DNA of 64,000 nt from QAND01 sp003150225 (lineage in GTDB: Bacteria; Bacillota; Clostridia; Christensenellales; QAND01), in the NCBI RefSeq assembly GCF_044357945.1, contig NZ_CP076563.1:1-64000 (forward strand). The letters are read 5' to 3'. Under the pieces are notes generated by a model. That model saw nothing but the letters and a program-made list of their open reading frames with translations, was not told the DNA's origin and searched no databases. Shown one piece after another: positions 33,713 to 43,200 of this stretch (position 1 is its first letter; each line of letters begins with the position of its first letter). A program made the translations under genes and the position numbers.

Positions 33713-35320
33713 GTGAGTGAATACGTATTGGAGATGCTGAACATCTCAAAGGAGTATTCGGGAAACCAGGTATTGAAAGACGTTACAATTCGAGTCAAGC
33801 CAGGGGAAATTCATGCTCTGCTGGGAGAGAACGGAGCAGGAAAATCCACGCTGATGAACATCCTCTTTGGCATGCCCGTGATTTCCTCTACCGGCGGGTT
33901 TGGCGGCCGGGTTCTCATCGATGGGGAAGAATCGAAGATCACCTCTCCCAACGATGCCATCCATGCGGGAATCGGCATGGTGCATCAGGAATTTATGCTG
34001 ATACCGGGATTTACCGTCACCGAAAATATCAAACTGAATCGGGAAATTGGCCGGCCCAACCTGGCCAGCCGTGTCTTTGGCAAGAGCATGGAGATCCTCG
34101 ACTTTGAAGCCATGGCCAAGGACGCTGAGGCTGCCCTTCGTAAGGTCGGTATGGATATAGATGCGTATACCATGGTAGCCGGGCTGCCGGTTGGCCATAT
34201 GCAATTCATCGAGATCGCCCGTGAGGTGGACAAAAAGGGCATCAAGCTCTTGGTGTTCGACGAGCCCACGGCGGTACTAACCGAGCAGGAGGCAGCGACC
34301 CTTATCAAAGCCATGAAGGAGCTAGCCGCCTCCGGCATTGCTATTTTGTTCATCACCCACCGGCTGGACGAGGTCATCAACGCCGCGGACCAGATTACCA
34401 TCCTCCGGGATGGCACCCAGGTTGCCGATTTGGCCGTGGCCGACGCTACGGTGCCCAAGCTGGCGGAGCTGATGATCGGCCGGGAGATGGATCGTTCCGA
34501 GCTGGGGGATCCCCGGGATCTAACCCAGGAACCGGTGGTGCTCTCGGTGAAAAATCTCACCGTGGACATGCCAGGGGAGACCGTAAAGGGCGTTAACCTG
34601 GAGGTTCATAAGGGAGAAATCTTCGGCATCGGCGGCTTGGCCGGTCAGGGCAAGCTGGGTATTCCCAACGGCATCATGGGCATGTACCCCGCCGAGGGAA
34701 TGGCTTCCTTTGAAGGGGAGGCCATTGAGCTTAACAACACCAAAGAGGCCCTTCATAGGGGCTTGGCCTTTGTATCCGAGGATCGCCGGGGCGTCGGATT
34801 GCTTTTGGAGGAATCCATCGAGGACAACATCGTGTTTTCCGCCATGCAGTCCAAGGGGGAGTACCTGCATCGGTTTGGACCTTTCTCCCTGAAGAATACC
34901 GGTAAGATCCGCCGCCATGCCCAGGAGATGATCAAGCTGTTGGATATCCGCTGCACCGGCCCTGGCCAGTACACCGGACGCCTTTCGGGCGGTAACCAGC
35001 AGAAGGTCTGCGTGGCCAAGGCCATCACCCTGGGGCCCAAGCTCTTGTTTGTATCCGAGCCCACCCGGGGAATTGACATCGGCGCCAAAAAGCTAGTGCT
35101 GGACTTCCTCTCCAGGCTGAACCGGGAGGAGGGCGTTACCGTGGTAATGGTTTCCAGTGAGCTGGTGGAATTAAAGAGCATCTGCGACCGGATCGCCATC
35201 ATCTGCGAGGGCAAGGTGGAGGCCATTATGAAGCCCACCGACAGCGACGTGGACTTCGGTCTTGCCATGAGCGGCTATCAAATGAAGGAAAAAGGAGGTG
35301 CTGAGGGTGGAAAAAATTAA
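33713..35320 (+). CDS. Sugar-type ABC transporter ATPase with two nucleotide-binding domains (RbsA/MglA-like)
   Basis: The 535-residue protein has two ATPase halves. The first has Walker A GENGAGKST near residue 40 and Walker B LLVFDEP, with a variant signature LPVGHMQ. The second has the degenerate Walker A typical of this class (GGLAGQGKLG) but a good signature LSGGNQQK. The first Walker A is followed by a short Gly-rich insertion (SSTGGFGGR). The start is GTG 33713, because AGGAGG ends only 1 base from ATG 33707. It overlaps the next permease gene. The arrangement resembles BMP/nucleoside and ribose importers. Confidence 0.92.
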   Translation: MSEYVLEMLNISKEYSGNQVLKDVTIRVKPGEIHALLGENGAGKSTLMNILFGMPVISSTGGFGGRVLIDGEESKITSPNDAIHAGIGMVHQEFMLIPGFTVTENIKLNREIGRPNLASRVFGKSMEILDFEAMAKDAEAALRKVGMDIDAYTMVAGLPVGHMQFIEIAREVDKKGIKLLVFDEPTAVLTEQEAATLIKAMKELAASGIAILFITHRLDEVINAADQITILRDGTQVADLAVADATVPKLAELMIGREMDRSELGDPRDLTQEPVVLSVKNLTVDMPGETVKGVNLEVHKGEIFGIGGLAGQGKLGIPNGIMGMYPAEGMASFEGEAIELNNTKEALHRGLAFVSEDRRGVGLLLEESIEDNIVFSAMQSKGEYLHRFGPFSLKNTGKIRRHAQEMIKLLDIRCTGPGQYTGRLSGGNQQKVCVAKAITLGPKLLFVSEPTRGIDIGAKKLVLDFLSRLNREEGVTVVMVSSELVELKSICDRIAIICEGKVEAIMKPTDSDVDFGLAMSGYQMKEKGGAEGGKN

Positions 35321-36353
35321 GCGTGGGTTAAAGAGCTTTGGTCTGCCCAGGATCATCATCCTTCTGTTCTTCGTGTTCCTGTGCGTGATGGCCATCGTCC
35401 GGGACCTGAACTTCCCTTCCCTTTTGAGCAACGTCATCGCCCGTATGCCCATGGACGGCGTGCTGGTTTTGGCCATGGTGCCCGGCATCCTATGCGGCAT
35501 CGGCCTGAACTTCGGCGTATCCATTGGCATCATCGCGGGCCTGCTGGGGATGACCATCTCCATGGAGATGGGCGCCACTGGTCTTATGGGATTTGCCGTG
35601 GCGATCCTGATCAGCACCGTGTTTTCCAGCCTGTTTGGCTATGGATACGGCGCGGCGCTGAACCGTATGAAGGGCAGCGAGATGACGGTATCCACCTATG
35701 TGGGTTTTTCCGTGGTGGCGCTGATGTGCATGGGCTGGGCCCTGCTCCCCTTTAAGAACAACAATATGGTGTACGCCATGGGCGCCGGTCTGCGGCCCAC
35801 CATCGCCCTTGACGGGTACTACAATAAAATTTTAGATGATTTCGGTGTTTTTACGGTGGGCGGCATCACCATTCCCACCGGTAGCATCCTGTTCCTCTTG
35901 GGCATGTGTTTCCTGGTATGGCTGTTCCTTCGGAGCAAGACCGGCATCGCCATGCGGGCCGCGGGCCAGAATCCCCTGTTTGCGGAGGCCAGCGGCATCA
36001 GCGTCAACAAGATGCGCATCGTAGGTACCGTTTTGAGCACCGTCATCGGCGGCATCGGCATCATCGTATACTCCCAGAGCTATGGGTTTATGCAGCTTTA
36101 TAACGCCCCCCGCATGATGGCCTTCTCCGCCATCGCTGCGGTGCTGATCGGCGGCGCCAGCGCCAACAAGGCGTCCATCAGCAACGTGCTGCTGGGTGTG
36201 TTCCTCTTCCAGGGTATCCTGGTGCTGGGGCTTCCGGTGGTAAACGATGTGTTTAAGGTGCAGAACCTGTCCGAGATCATGCGGATTATCATCACCAACG
36301 GCATCATCATCTATGCCCTGACCAGGGTGAAGGGAGGGACTTCCCGTGGCTAA
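35307..36353 (+). CDS. ABC transporter permease 1 (BPD_transp_2 family)
   Basis: The 348-residue integral membrane protein has about eight to nine helices with the family motif MRAAGQNPLFAEASGISVNK and VLIGGASANKASI near the C-terminus. This motif resembles the ribose/BMP-type permease signature. The start is GTG 35307, 8 bases after AAGGAGG and inside the ATPase gene, so the two genes overlap by 14 bases. It forms a heterodimer candidate with the next permease. Confidence 0.9.
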   Translation: MEKIKRGLKSFGLPRIIILLFFVFLCVMAIVRDLNFPSLLSNVIARMPMDGVLVLAMVPGILCGIGLNFGVSIGIIAGLLGMTISMEMGATGLMGFAVAILISTVFSSLFGYGYGAALNRMKGSEMTVSTYVGFSVVALMCMGWALLPFKNNNMVYAMGAGLRPTIALDGYYNKILDDFGVFTVGGITIPTGSILFLLGMCFLVWLFLRSKTGIAMRAAGQNPLFAEASGISVNKMRIVGTVLSTVIGGIGIIVYSQSYGFMQLYNAPRMMAFSAIAAVLIGGASANKASISNVLLGVFLFQGILVLGLPVVNDVFKVQNLSEIMRIIITNGIIIYALTRVKGGTSRG

Positions 36354-37671
36354 AAATAGCGAACGTTCGGCTCTGCTGGATTTCTTTTTTCGGAATAAGG
36401 TAGCCATCTTGTTTTCCCTGGTGAGCCTGCTCTGTCTGTGGATCTCGGGGATCCAGGTCTCCTTCCTCATCAAGGAGCTGCTGACCCGCTTGGCCAGGAA
36501 CAGCTTCCTGGTTCTGGCCCTTATCATTCCGGTTATCGCCGGCATGGGCATGAACTTTAGTATCGTCATCGGCGCCATGTCGGCCCAGGCTGCCGTCATT
36601 ATGGTGACTTACTTCAAACTCAGCGGTGTGGTTGCCCTTTTGGCCACCTTTGCGCTGTCCCTGCCCATCGCCATCTTCTTTGGATGGCTCACCGGCAAGG
36701 TGCTGAACCGTGCCGTTGGCCAGGAGATGATCACCGGCATGATGCTGGGGTACTTCGCCAACGGCATCTATCAGCTGATCTTCCTGGTACTGGTGGGAAG
36801 CGCCCTCATCCCCATTGTGGATCCCGACCTGCTGCTGTCCAGCGGCGTAGGCGTCCGCAACTCCATCGATCTGACTAACACCATCAAGTACACCATGGAC
36901 GATATCATCCGGGTGCCCGCCGTGTGGTTCCTAGTGATCATCGGTGTGGCCGGATGCGTATGGTTCATCGTAAAGGCGGTGAAGGCCAAGAAGAAGGGGG
37001 AGCCCATGTCGGTAAACCTTCTGCTGGCCATTCTCTGCGCTGCCTTTGTGGGCGTGGTATTGATGCCCGGCGTATACAGCGGCCTGATGACCTCCGGCTC
37101 CAACCGGCAGCCTCTGACGGTGCCTCTGTTCACCTTCTTCATCATCTTCCTGCTGTTCCTCTTTAACGGCGTATTCCTGAAAACCCGTTTGGGGCAGAAT
37201 CTCCGTACCGTAGGCAACAGCATGAGCGTGGCCAACTCCGCCGGAATCAACGTCAATAAGATGCGCATCATCGCCATCATGATTTCCACGGTGCTGGCGG
37301 CTTGGGGGCAGATCATCTACCTCCAGAACGTGGGAACCTTGCAGACCATGACCAGCCATGAGAGCGTAGGCCTCTACGCTGTGGCGGCCATCCTGGTAGG
37401 CGGCGCTTCCGTGCGGAAGGCCACCAACGCCCAGGCCATCATCGGCGTGGTGCTGTTCCACACCCTGTTCATCGTATCGCCTCAGGCCGGCCAGGCGTTG
37501 TTCAACAACGCGCAGCTGGGCGAGTTCTTCCGGGTGTTCCTCTCCTATGGCGTTATCGCCCTGGCCCTTGCGCTCCATGCCTGGGAGCGGGTCAAGAAGA
37601 ATAAGGAGGATGTGGAGGAAGCAGGGCAGCTGCCTCCGGGCGGCGATGCGGAAGCATCGGCGAAATCCTAA
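36346..37671 (+). CDS. ABC transporter permease 2 (BPD_transp_2 family)
   Basis: The 441-residue membrane protein has the same family motif (TVGNSMSVANSAGINVNK, VGGASVRKATNAQAI). It is longer than permease 1 because of a hydrophilic insertion of about 60 residues near the middle, with a basic KAVKAKKKGEPM segment. It starts with GTG 36346, overlapping permease 1 by 8 bases. A terminator follows, so the operon ends here. Confidence 0.9.
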   Translation: MAKNSERSALLDFFFRNKVAILFSLVSLLCLWISGIQVSFLIKELLTRLARNSFLVLALIIPVIAGMGMNFSIVIGAMSAQAAVIMVTYFKLSGVVALLATFALSLPIAIFFGWLTGKVLNRAVGQEMITGMMLGYFANGIYQLIFLVLVGSALIPIVDPDLLLSSGVGVRNSIDLTNTIKYTMDDIIRVPAVWFLVIIGVAGCVWFIVKAVKAKKKGEPMSVNLLLAILCAAFVGVVLMPGVYSGLMTSGSNRQPLTVPLFTFFIIFLLFLFNGVFLKTRLGQNLRTVGNSMSVANSAGINVNKMRIIAIMISTVLAAWGQIIYLQNVGTLQTMTSHESVGLYAVAAILVGGASVRKATNAQAIIGVVLFHTLFIVSPQAGQALFNNAQLGEFFRVFLSYGVIALALALHAWERVKKNKEDVEEAGQLPPGGDAEASAKS

Positions 37672-37682
37672 CGCAATATCGC

Positions 37683-37714
37683 AAAAAGGGTTCTCCCATG
37701 GGGGAACCCTTTTT
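37683..37714 (+). terminator. Terminator of the DUF3798 transporter operon
   Basis: AAAAAGGGTTC pairs with GAACCCTTTTT, extended by a CCC/GGG inner stem. Confidence 0.88.
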
Positions 37715-37757
37715 CCATATATATCCTATCAATAAAGGCGGATCCTGACGGTTTTTG

Positions 37758-37786
37758 TTGAAAGGGAACAGGCTAAATGGTAAACT
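37758..37786 (+). promoter_or_regulatory. Promoter of the Tim44-like/SPFH pair
   Basis: TTGAAA (37758-37763), 17-base spacer and TAAACT (37781-37786). Confidence 0.6.
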
Positions 37787-37899
37787 AAAACAAAATGTAT
37801 TTTGCGGCCGGTGGACGGAAAGCGGGGAATCCAGGCATGCTTTTTCCCGCGGGCCGCATATAGATGGTACGATACAATACCGGTAAGGGGAAATGAAAG

Positions 37900-38862
37900 A
37901 TGAATCGAACAAGACGGATTCTGATCCTTGCGGCCTGTTTATTGCTAGCCCTTATGGCGGTTGTGCCCACCGCTCTGGCGGCGCCGGGAGATTTGCTGAA
38001 GCCCGATGTGGGAAACTTCAATGATTACAACGGAGGAGGCTCCTCCGGCGACTGGGGCGGCAGTTCCTCCAGCGGCTTTGGCAACCTCATGGGGATGGCG
38101 TTTCTCTTTGGGGATGGACCGGTTTTCTGGATCGTTCTGGTGGTCATTGTGGTGGGGGTAATCTTGAGCAAACGGGGAGGCCACAGCAGGGGAACCGCCG
38201 CTCCGATGGCCGGAGCGCCAATCGGAGCACTGCCCGTGGTTCCGGATCACACCGAGGAGATTGTGGCGGCGGTGACCCAGATTGATCCGCTGTTTAGCAA
38301 GGAAAAATTCCTGGCCTGGAGCAAGGAGGTCTTTGTCACCCTTCAGCAGGCTTGGAACGACCGGGATTGGTCGCGCATCCGGCCCTTTGAGAAGGAGGAG
38401 CTTTATCGCCAGCACGAGCTGCAGCTTCGGGATTATATCAACAAGGGCCAGATCAACGTGATTGAGCGGGTGAACGTGAACCAAGCCTATCTGCATCAAT
38501 ACGAGCGGGACGCTGAGCATGAATATCTGAAGGTTTATATGCGGGTCCGGATGGTGGATTATATCATCGATGAGAGGACCAAAAAGGTGCTGAGGGGGGA
38601 TCCCAGCGTGGACTGCCATTTGCAGTACCTCCTGACGTTTATGCGGAAAAAGGGCGTGCTGACTGATCCTGCCGTCAGCAACAACAGTGTCTTGGCCTGC
38701 CCCCATTGCGGTGCGCCCGTCCAGGTGACCAGCGCAGGCAAATGCGAATACTGCGGCTATATGGTGACCACCGGGGAGTGCGACTGGGTGCTGTCCGATA
38801 TGGAAGGGGTAAAGCCTGGATTCAGTGTGGATAACAGGGGCGTCGTCCTCCGGGACCAGTAG
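37900..38862 (+). CDS. Tim44-like domain membrane protein with a zinc ribbon
   Basis: The 320-residue protein has a signal or anchor (ILILAACLLLALMAVVP), a Gly/Ser-rich linker (GGGSSGDWGGSSSSGFG), and a transmembrane helix FWIVLVVIVVGVIL near residue 75. A cytosolic domain resembling Tim44 follows, with DPLFSKEKFLAWSKEVFVTL and WSRIRPFEKEELYRQHE. It ends with a CPHCGAPV...CEYCG zinc ribbon. Similar proteins accompany SPFH/YdjI-type proteins and phage-shock components in Bacillus. The next gene is such an SPFH protein. Confidence 0.82.
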   Translation: MNRTRRILILAACLLLALMAVVPTALAAPGDLLKPDVGNFNDYNGGGSSGDWGGSSSSGFGNLMGMAFLFGDGPVFWIVLVVIVVGVILSKRGGHSRGTAAPMAGAPIGALPVVPDHTEEIVAAVTQIDPLFSKEKFLAWSKEVFVTLQQAWNDRDWSRIRPFEKEELYRQHELQLRDYINKGQINVIERVNVNQAYLHQYERDAEHEYLKVYMRVRMVDYIIDERTKKVLRGDPSVDCHLQYLLTFMRKKGVLTDPAVSNNSVLACPHCGAPVQVTSAGKCEYCGYMVTTGECDWVLSDMEGVKPGFSVDNRGVVLRDQ

Positions 38863-38939
38863 GGTGACGGAGCGCGGGAGGACGGCTCTAGTCCATCGAA
38901 TGAAGCGCAATCAACAAATTGAAGAAAGTGGTGAATGGT

Positions 38940-40247
38940 ATGGGATTGATCAAAGCGATTAGCGGCGGCATTGGGGGAACCCTGGCTGATCAGTGGAAAG
39001 AGTTTATCTATTGTGACGCACTGCCGGCGGATGTGCTGGTCCAGAAGGGCCAGAAGCGGATAACGGGACGCAGTTCCAACACCAAGGGGGAGGAGAACAT
39101 CATCACCGATGGATCCCGGGTGGCCGTCAACGAGGGCCAGGTGATGCTCATTGTGGAAAACGGCAAGATCGTGGATTTCTGCGCAGAGGCGGGGGAATAC
39201 ACCTACCGGACCGGCACCGAGCCCTCCATGTTGGACAGCGGCTGGAAGGGGCTGCGGGAGAGCTTCCGGGAGGTGGGCAAGCGGTTCACCTTCGGCGGCC
39301 AGGCGGAGCATGACCAGCGGGTGTATTACGTCAACACCAAGGAGATCATGAACAACAAAATTGGTTTTGGCGAGGTGCCCTTCCGGGACAGCGAGTTTGG
39401 GTTTACCGTGATGCTGCGGGGGTACGGCAACTATTCCTATCGAATTACCAACCCCATCATGTTCTACACCAACGTCTGCGCCAATGTGACCGACCGGTTT
39501 ACCCGGGGGGAGATTGACGAGCAGCTCAAGAGCGAGGTGCAGCACAACCTGCAGCCCGCCCTTGGAAGGGTGGCACAGCGGGGAATCGCTTATGACCAAA
39601 TTACCCTTTATACCGACGACATCGCCCAGGGGATCAACGCTGGCCTGGGTCAGGAATGGGTGGAGCACCGGGGGATTTCGGTGGTTTCCATCGCGTTTGC
39701 TTCCATTACGCCCGACGAGGAAAGCAGTCAGAAGATCGCCCAGTTCCAGGAGTCCCGGGTGTACAGCAACGCCCAGATGTTGGGGGCCCGGCTGGGGACC
39801 GCTCAGGCAACGGCTATGGAACGGGCGGCGGAGAACGACGCCGGCGCTATGACGGGCTTTATGGGTTTGGGATTTGCCCAGCAGGCGGGGGGCGCCAACG
39901 CCGCCAGCCTATTGCAGATGGGGCAGGAATCCCAGCCTCAGGGGCCCGCCGCCGCGGCAGCCCCCGGCACCTGGAGCTGTTCTGCCTGCGGCGCCACGGG
40001 CCAGCACAGCAAGTTCTGTTCCGAGTGCGGCGCTGCCCGGCCATTGGAGGCTTCTGGCTGGAAGTGCGCCTCCTGCGGCGCGCTGAACAAGGGAAAATTC
40101 TGCTCTGAGTGCGGCGCGAAAAAGCCGGAGGGCGCTTTGCTCTATCGGTGCGATAAGTGCGGATGGGAGCCGGACGATCCCGCGAAGCCCCCGAAATTCT
40201 GCCCTGAATGCGGAGATCCCTTTGATGAAGGAGACGCACGGAAATAA
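38940..40247 (+). CDS. SPFH-domain (virion core/YdjI-like) protein with C-terminal zinc ribbons
   Basis: The 435-residue protein begins MGLIKAISGGIGGTLADQWK, followed by a CDALPADVLVQKG stretch and an SPFH-type central domain (EVPFRDSEFGFTVMLRGYGN, VSIAFASITPDEESSQKI). The C-terminal 100 residues hold three CxxCG-type ribbons: CSACGATG, CASCGALN and the longer RCDKCGW...CPECG. The Bacillus counterpart YdjI works with membrane-stress proteins. ATG 38940 has a weak ribosome binding site; an in-frame TTG at 38919 is an alternative. It follows the Tim44-like gene by 77 bases and is probably co-transcribed. Confidence 0.85.
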   Translation: MGLIKAISGGIGGTLADQWKEFIYCDALPADVLVQKGQKRITGRSSNTKGEENIITDGSRVAVNEGQVMLIVENGKIVDFCAEAGEYTYRTGTEPSMLDSGWKGLRESFREVGKRFTFGGQAEHDQRVYYVNTKEIMNNKIGFGEVPFRDSEFGFTVMLRGYGNYSYRITNPIMFYTNVCANVTDRFTRGEIDEQLKSEVQHNLQPALGRVAQRGIAYDQITLYTDDIAQGINAGLGQEWVEHRGISVVSIAFASITPDEESSQKIAQFQESRVYSNAQMLGARLGTAQATAMERAAENDAGAMTGFMGLGFAQQAGGANAASLLQMGQESQPQGPAAAAAPGTWSCSACGATGQHSKFCSECGAARPLEASGWKCASCGALNKGKFCSECGAKKPEGALLYRCDKCGWEPDDPAKPPKFCPECGDPFDEGDARK

Positions 40248-40255
40248 AGAAGCGC

Positions 40256-40290
40256 CGTGGCCGCGGAATCTCCGCGGCCACGGGTTTTTT
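40256..40290 (+). terminator. Terminator after the SPFH gene
   Basis: CGTGGCCGCGGA pairs with TCCGCGGCCACG around a 3-base loop, followed by six T. Confidence 0.92.
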
Positions 40291-40299
40291 CGGTCCCTC

Positions 40300-40329
40300 T
40301 TGAAAGACGGGGCCATTGGGGTGTATAAT
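40300..40329 (+). promoter_or_regulatory. Promoter of the first MATE gene
   Basis: TTGAAA (40300-40305), 18-base spacer and TATAAT (40324-40329). Confidence 0.78.
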
Positions 40330-40419
40330 GGCAGCGTCCAATCGGAGGGTATATGCAAGGTATGCTGGATAAGATGGGGGACCCCATTTATCCAGCTTTT
40401 TTATTGAAGGGGGATCGCT

Positions 40420-41763
40420 ATGGCCGGATATTCGCTGACGGAGGGGAGAATTGGCAGCACGCTGCTGCGGTTTGCCATCCCCTTTCTCATCGCCAACCTG
40501 CTCCAATCCCTATATGGAGCGGTGGATCTATTTGTGGTGGGGCAATATGCCGACTCCGCCGCGGTATCGGCGGTGGCGGTGGGCAGCCATGTGATGCAAA
40601 CGGTGACCTGTTTGGTGACGGGCCTGGCCACCGGGGGAACGGTACTCATCGGCCATCGGGTGGGGGCCAGGGATGAGGAGGGCACCGCCAACGCCATCGG
40701 CACGCTGACGGTGCTGTTTCTCATCATCGCCGGGATATTGACCCCTGTAATGCTGCTCTCCTCGGGGCCGTGGATCACGCTGATGCAGACTCCCGCTCCG
40801 GCTGTCCACTACGCTTGGCAGTATCTCTTTGCTTGCAGCTGGGGGATGCCCTTTATCATCGGCTACAATGTGGTCAGCGCCATCTACCGGGGGTTGGGGG
40901 ACAGCCGGACTCCGGTGTATTTCATCGCTCTAGCCTGTGTTGTCAACGTGGCTGCCGACTTCCTCCTGGTGGGAGGGTTCCACATGGGGGCTCTGGGCGC
41001 CGCCATCGCTACGGTGGCCGCCCAGGGGATCAGCTTTCTGATGGCCCTCTATTACCTGCGCCGCCGCGGCTTTGCCTTTCCCTTTCACAGGAGCCATATC
41101 CGCCTAGATCACCCCTCGGCCCTCCGTATTCTGCGGGTGGGAACGCCCTTGGCGCTTCAGGATTTTCTGGTGAACGTATCCTTTTTGGTGATTACCGCCA
41201 TCGTCAATACCCTGGGGCTCATCGCATCCGCCGCCGTGGGCGTGGTGGAAAAGATCTTCATGTTTACCCTGCTTCCGCCCTCGGCCTTTTCGGCGGCGGT
41301 GGCTCCCATGACCGCGCAGAATATGGGAGCGGAGCAGCCGGAACGGGCAAAACAGGCCCTCTGGTACGGGGTGGGATACTCCTTGGCCTTTGGGGCGTTG
41401 GTCTGCGCCTGCGCCCAGCTCTTCCCGGAGCAGCTTGTAGGGATCTTCTCCCGGGATGGGGCGGTCATCGCCGCTGGAGCGGAATATCTTCGGGCCTATT
41501 CCCTGGACTGCATTCTGGTGAGCTTTGTATTCAATATGAACGCCTATTTCTCGGGCTGTGGCAAATCCATGGTGGCCATGGTTCACAGCCTATTGGCTAC
41601 CGCTTTGGTGCGGATTCCGGTCTCCTATTTTTTGAGCCGAGGCGCCCAGGCCTCCCTTTATGGCATCGGCCTTGCCGCGCCGGCGGCATCCCTGTTTTCG
41701 CTGATCGTTTGCGCGGGATATTTCCTTTGGCTGCGCCGGCAGCCGGGTGATTCCCTCCGGTAG
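40420..41763 (+). CDS. MATE-family efflux transporter (first copy)
   Basis: The 447-residue protein has twelve predicted membrane helices and the MATE hallmarks: early RFAIPFLIANLLQSLYGAVD, then FVVGQYADSAAVSAVAVGS and a two-fold internal repeat. MATE pumps use sodium or proton gradients to export cationic drugs and metabolites. It starts at ATG 40420 after AAGGGGGAT. It is monocistronic with its own promoter. The substrate is unknown. A second MATE gene at 48501 belongs to the same family but is not adjacent. Confidence 0.92.
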   Translation: MAGYSLTEGRIGSTLLRFAIPFLIANLLQSLYGAVDLFVVGQYADSAAVSAVAVGSHVMQTVTCLVTGLATGGTVLIGHRVGARDEEGTANAIGTLTVLFLIIAGILTPVMLLSSGPWITLMQTPAPAVHYAWQYLFACSWGMPFIIGYNVVSAIYRGLGDSRTPVYFIALACVVNVAADFLLVGGFHMGALGAAIATVAAQGISFLMALYYLRRRGFAFPFHRSHIRLDHPSALRILRVGTPLALQDFLVNVSFLVITAIVNTLGLIASAAVGVVEKIFMFTLLPPSAFSAAVAPMTAQNMGAEQPERAKQALWYGVGYSLAFGALVCACAQLFPEQLVGIFSRDGAVIAAGAEYLRAYSLDCILVSFVFNMNAYFSGCGKSMVAMVHSLLATALVRIPVSYFLSRGAQASLYGIGLAAPAASLFSLIVCAGYFLWLRRQPGDSLR

Positions 41764-42040
41764 GGGCGGGGGAGAACCGGCCCTTCTTTTCTGCAAAGAT
41801 ACCACATAGAGATAGAGGGAAGAACGGGAAAAACATTCAATTTCTGAATCCGTAAAAAAGTGGAAGCAATAAGCCCTTGTGTGATTTCTAGAAAAGGGTT
41901 AAGATATGTATGTTACATAGGCCCATAAGGGATAGATATCGCCGTCGTTTTTTCGAGAGGCCGGTTTTCGGCCAACGCGAAAAGAGGATGGTCGTATATA
42001 TCTAGGAACAACGTCTACTATTACTTAGGAGGTAAGACAA
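41764..42040 (+). other. Leader region of the zinc dehydrogenase
   Basis: The region contains an extended hairpin near 41949-41988 (TTTTTTCG and CGAAAA arms around a GGCCG/CGGCC stem) and an AT-rich promoter-like stretch near 41900-41925, but no clear -35/-10 pair. AGGAGGT precedes the gene. Confidence 0.4.
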
Positions 42041-43102
42041 ATGCCCGATGTATTTCACTTTACGGCAATCATGGAGCCCAAAAGAGCCGAGATGTTCGAG
42101 CGGCCTCTCCGGAAGATCACCGACGATGAAGTCCTGGTCAAGATGGAAGCCATCAACATCTGCACCACCGATTACCAGCACTGGATGGGTCTGCGGAACC
42201 ACCAGGGATTCCCCATGGCGGGCGGCCATGAGTGGTCCGGCTGCATCATCGAGAAGGGCGCCAACGTCCCCGATTACTTCCAGATCGGCGACCGGGTTTG
42301 CACCATGCCCCCCTACTGCGGCGTATGCCGTGCTTGCCGTAAGGGCTTGACCAGCGATTGCCTCAACCGGCCCAAGCGGGCTGCGCAGGACGATGAGTTC
42401 CTGGGCGGCAAGGCTTTTGCCGATTATCACATCGCTGACTACCGCTACCTGCTGAAGGTTGGCAAGGATGTTCCCGCTGCTGAGGCTGCTTTCCTGGAGC
42501 CCGTTTCCACCGCCGTGCAGTGCGTGAAGAAAGCCCGCATTAAGCCCCTGGAGACCGTCGTTGTTATCGGCGCCGGCACCATGGGCCTGGTGAACGCTCA
42601 GGTTGCCAAAGCTTTTGGCGCCCGGGTTATCGTCACCGAGGTTGACCCCAAGAAGATCGAGAACGCCAAGAAGATGGGCGGCGTTGAGGTTGTGGACTCC
42701 AAGAACAACGATCCCGTTGAGGCCGTAAAGGCTCTCACCGAGGGCCGCGGCGCCGACGTTGTCATCGCTGCTGTTGGTCTTTCCATCGCTTATAAGCAGG
42801 GCATGCAGATGCTGTCCCACTATCGTGGCCGGTTCGTGGTGTTCCCCGCTGGCTATCCCAAACCCGAGCTGGAGATCGACCCCAACGAGATGCACTATCG
42901 GATGCTCGAGGTCATCGGCACCTTTGCTTCCACCTCCGACGACTGGATGGACGCTGCCGATCTCTTGACCTATGGCATGATCGACATGAAGTACTCTCTG
43001 GAGGGCAAGACCTTCCCCCTGTCCAAGATCCAGGAGGCCTTCGAGGCTGCTTCCACCCCCGGTGCTTACCGGATTACCGTGGATCTGGCCAACATCTATT
43101 AA
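42041..43102 (+). CDS. Zinc-dependent medium-chain dehydrogenase
   Basis: The 353-residue MDR protein has catalytic zinc ligands around INICTTDYQHW and GHEWSG. The four-cysteine structural zinc site is CGVCRACRKGLTSDC near residue 93. The nucleotide-binding fold has VVVIGAGTMGLVNAQ near residue 170; the residue two-thirds along (VTEVD) favours NAD. Related enzymes act on sugar alcohols such as threitol or erythritol and on threonine; the substrate is not clear. It is flanked by terminators and has highly biased codons, pointing to strong expression. AGGAGGT precedes ATG 42041. Confidence 0.88.
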   Translation: MPDVFHFTAIMEPKRAEMFERPLRKITDDEVLVKMEAINICTTDYQHWMGLRNHQGFPMAGGHEWSGCIIEKGANVPDYFQIGDRVCTMPPYCGVCRACRKGLTSDCLNRPKRAAQDDEFLGGKAFADYHIADYRYLLKVGKDVPAAEAAFLEPVSTAVQCVKKARIKPLETVVVIGAGTMGLVNAQVAKAFGARVIVTEVDPKKIENAKKMGGVEVVDSKNNDPVEAVKALTEGRGADVVIAAVGLSIAYKQGMQMLSHYRGRFVVFPAGYPKPELEIDPNEMHYRMLEVIGTFASTSDDWMDAADLLTYGMIDMKYSLEGKTFPLSKIQEAFEAASTPGAYRITVDLANIY

Positions 43103-43110
43103 TCCTGAAA

Positions 43111-43140
43111 AAAAAGGACCGCTTTGGCGGTCCTTTTTTA
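43111..43140 (+). terminator. Terminator after the zinc dehydrogenase
   Basis: AAAAAGGACCGC pairs with GCGGTCCTTTTT around TTTG. Confidence 0.93.
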
Positions 43141-43200
43141 TTTGGCCCGGCTGGCCTTCTAACCCCTGCGGTTTGGCAATACAATAGCCAAGAGGTGGTT

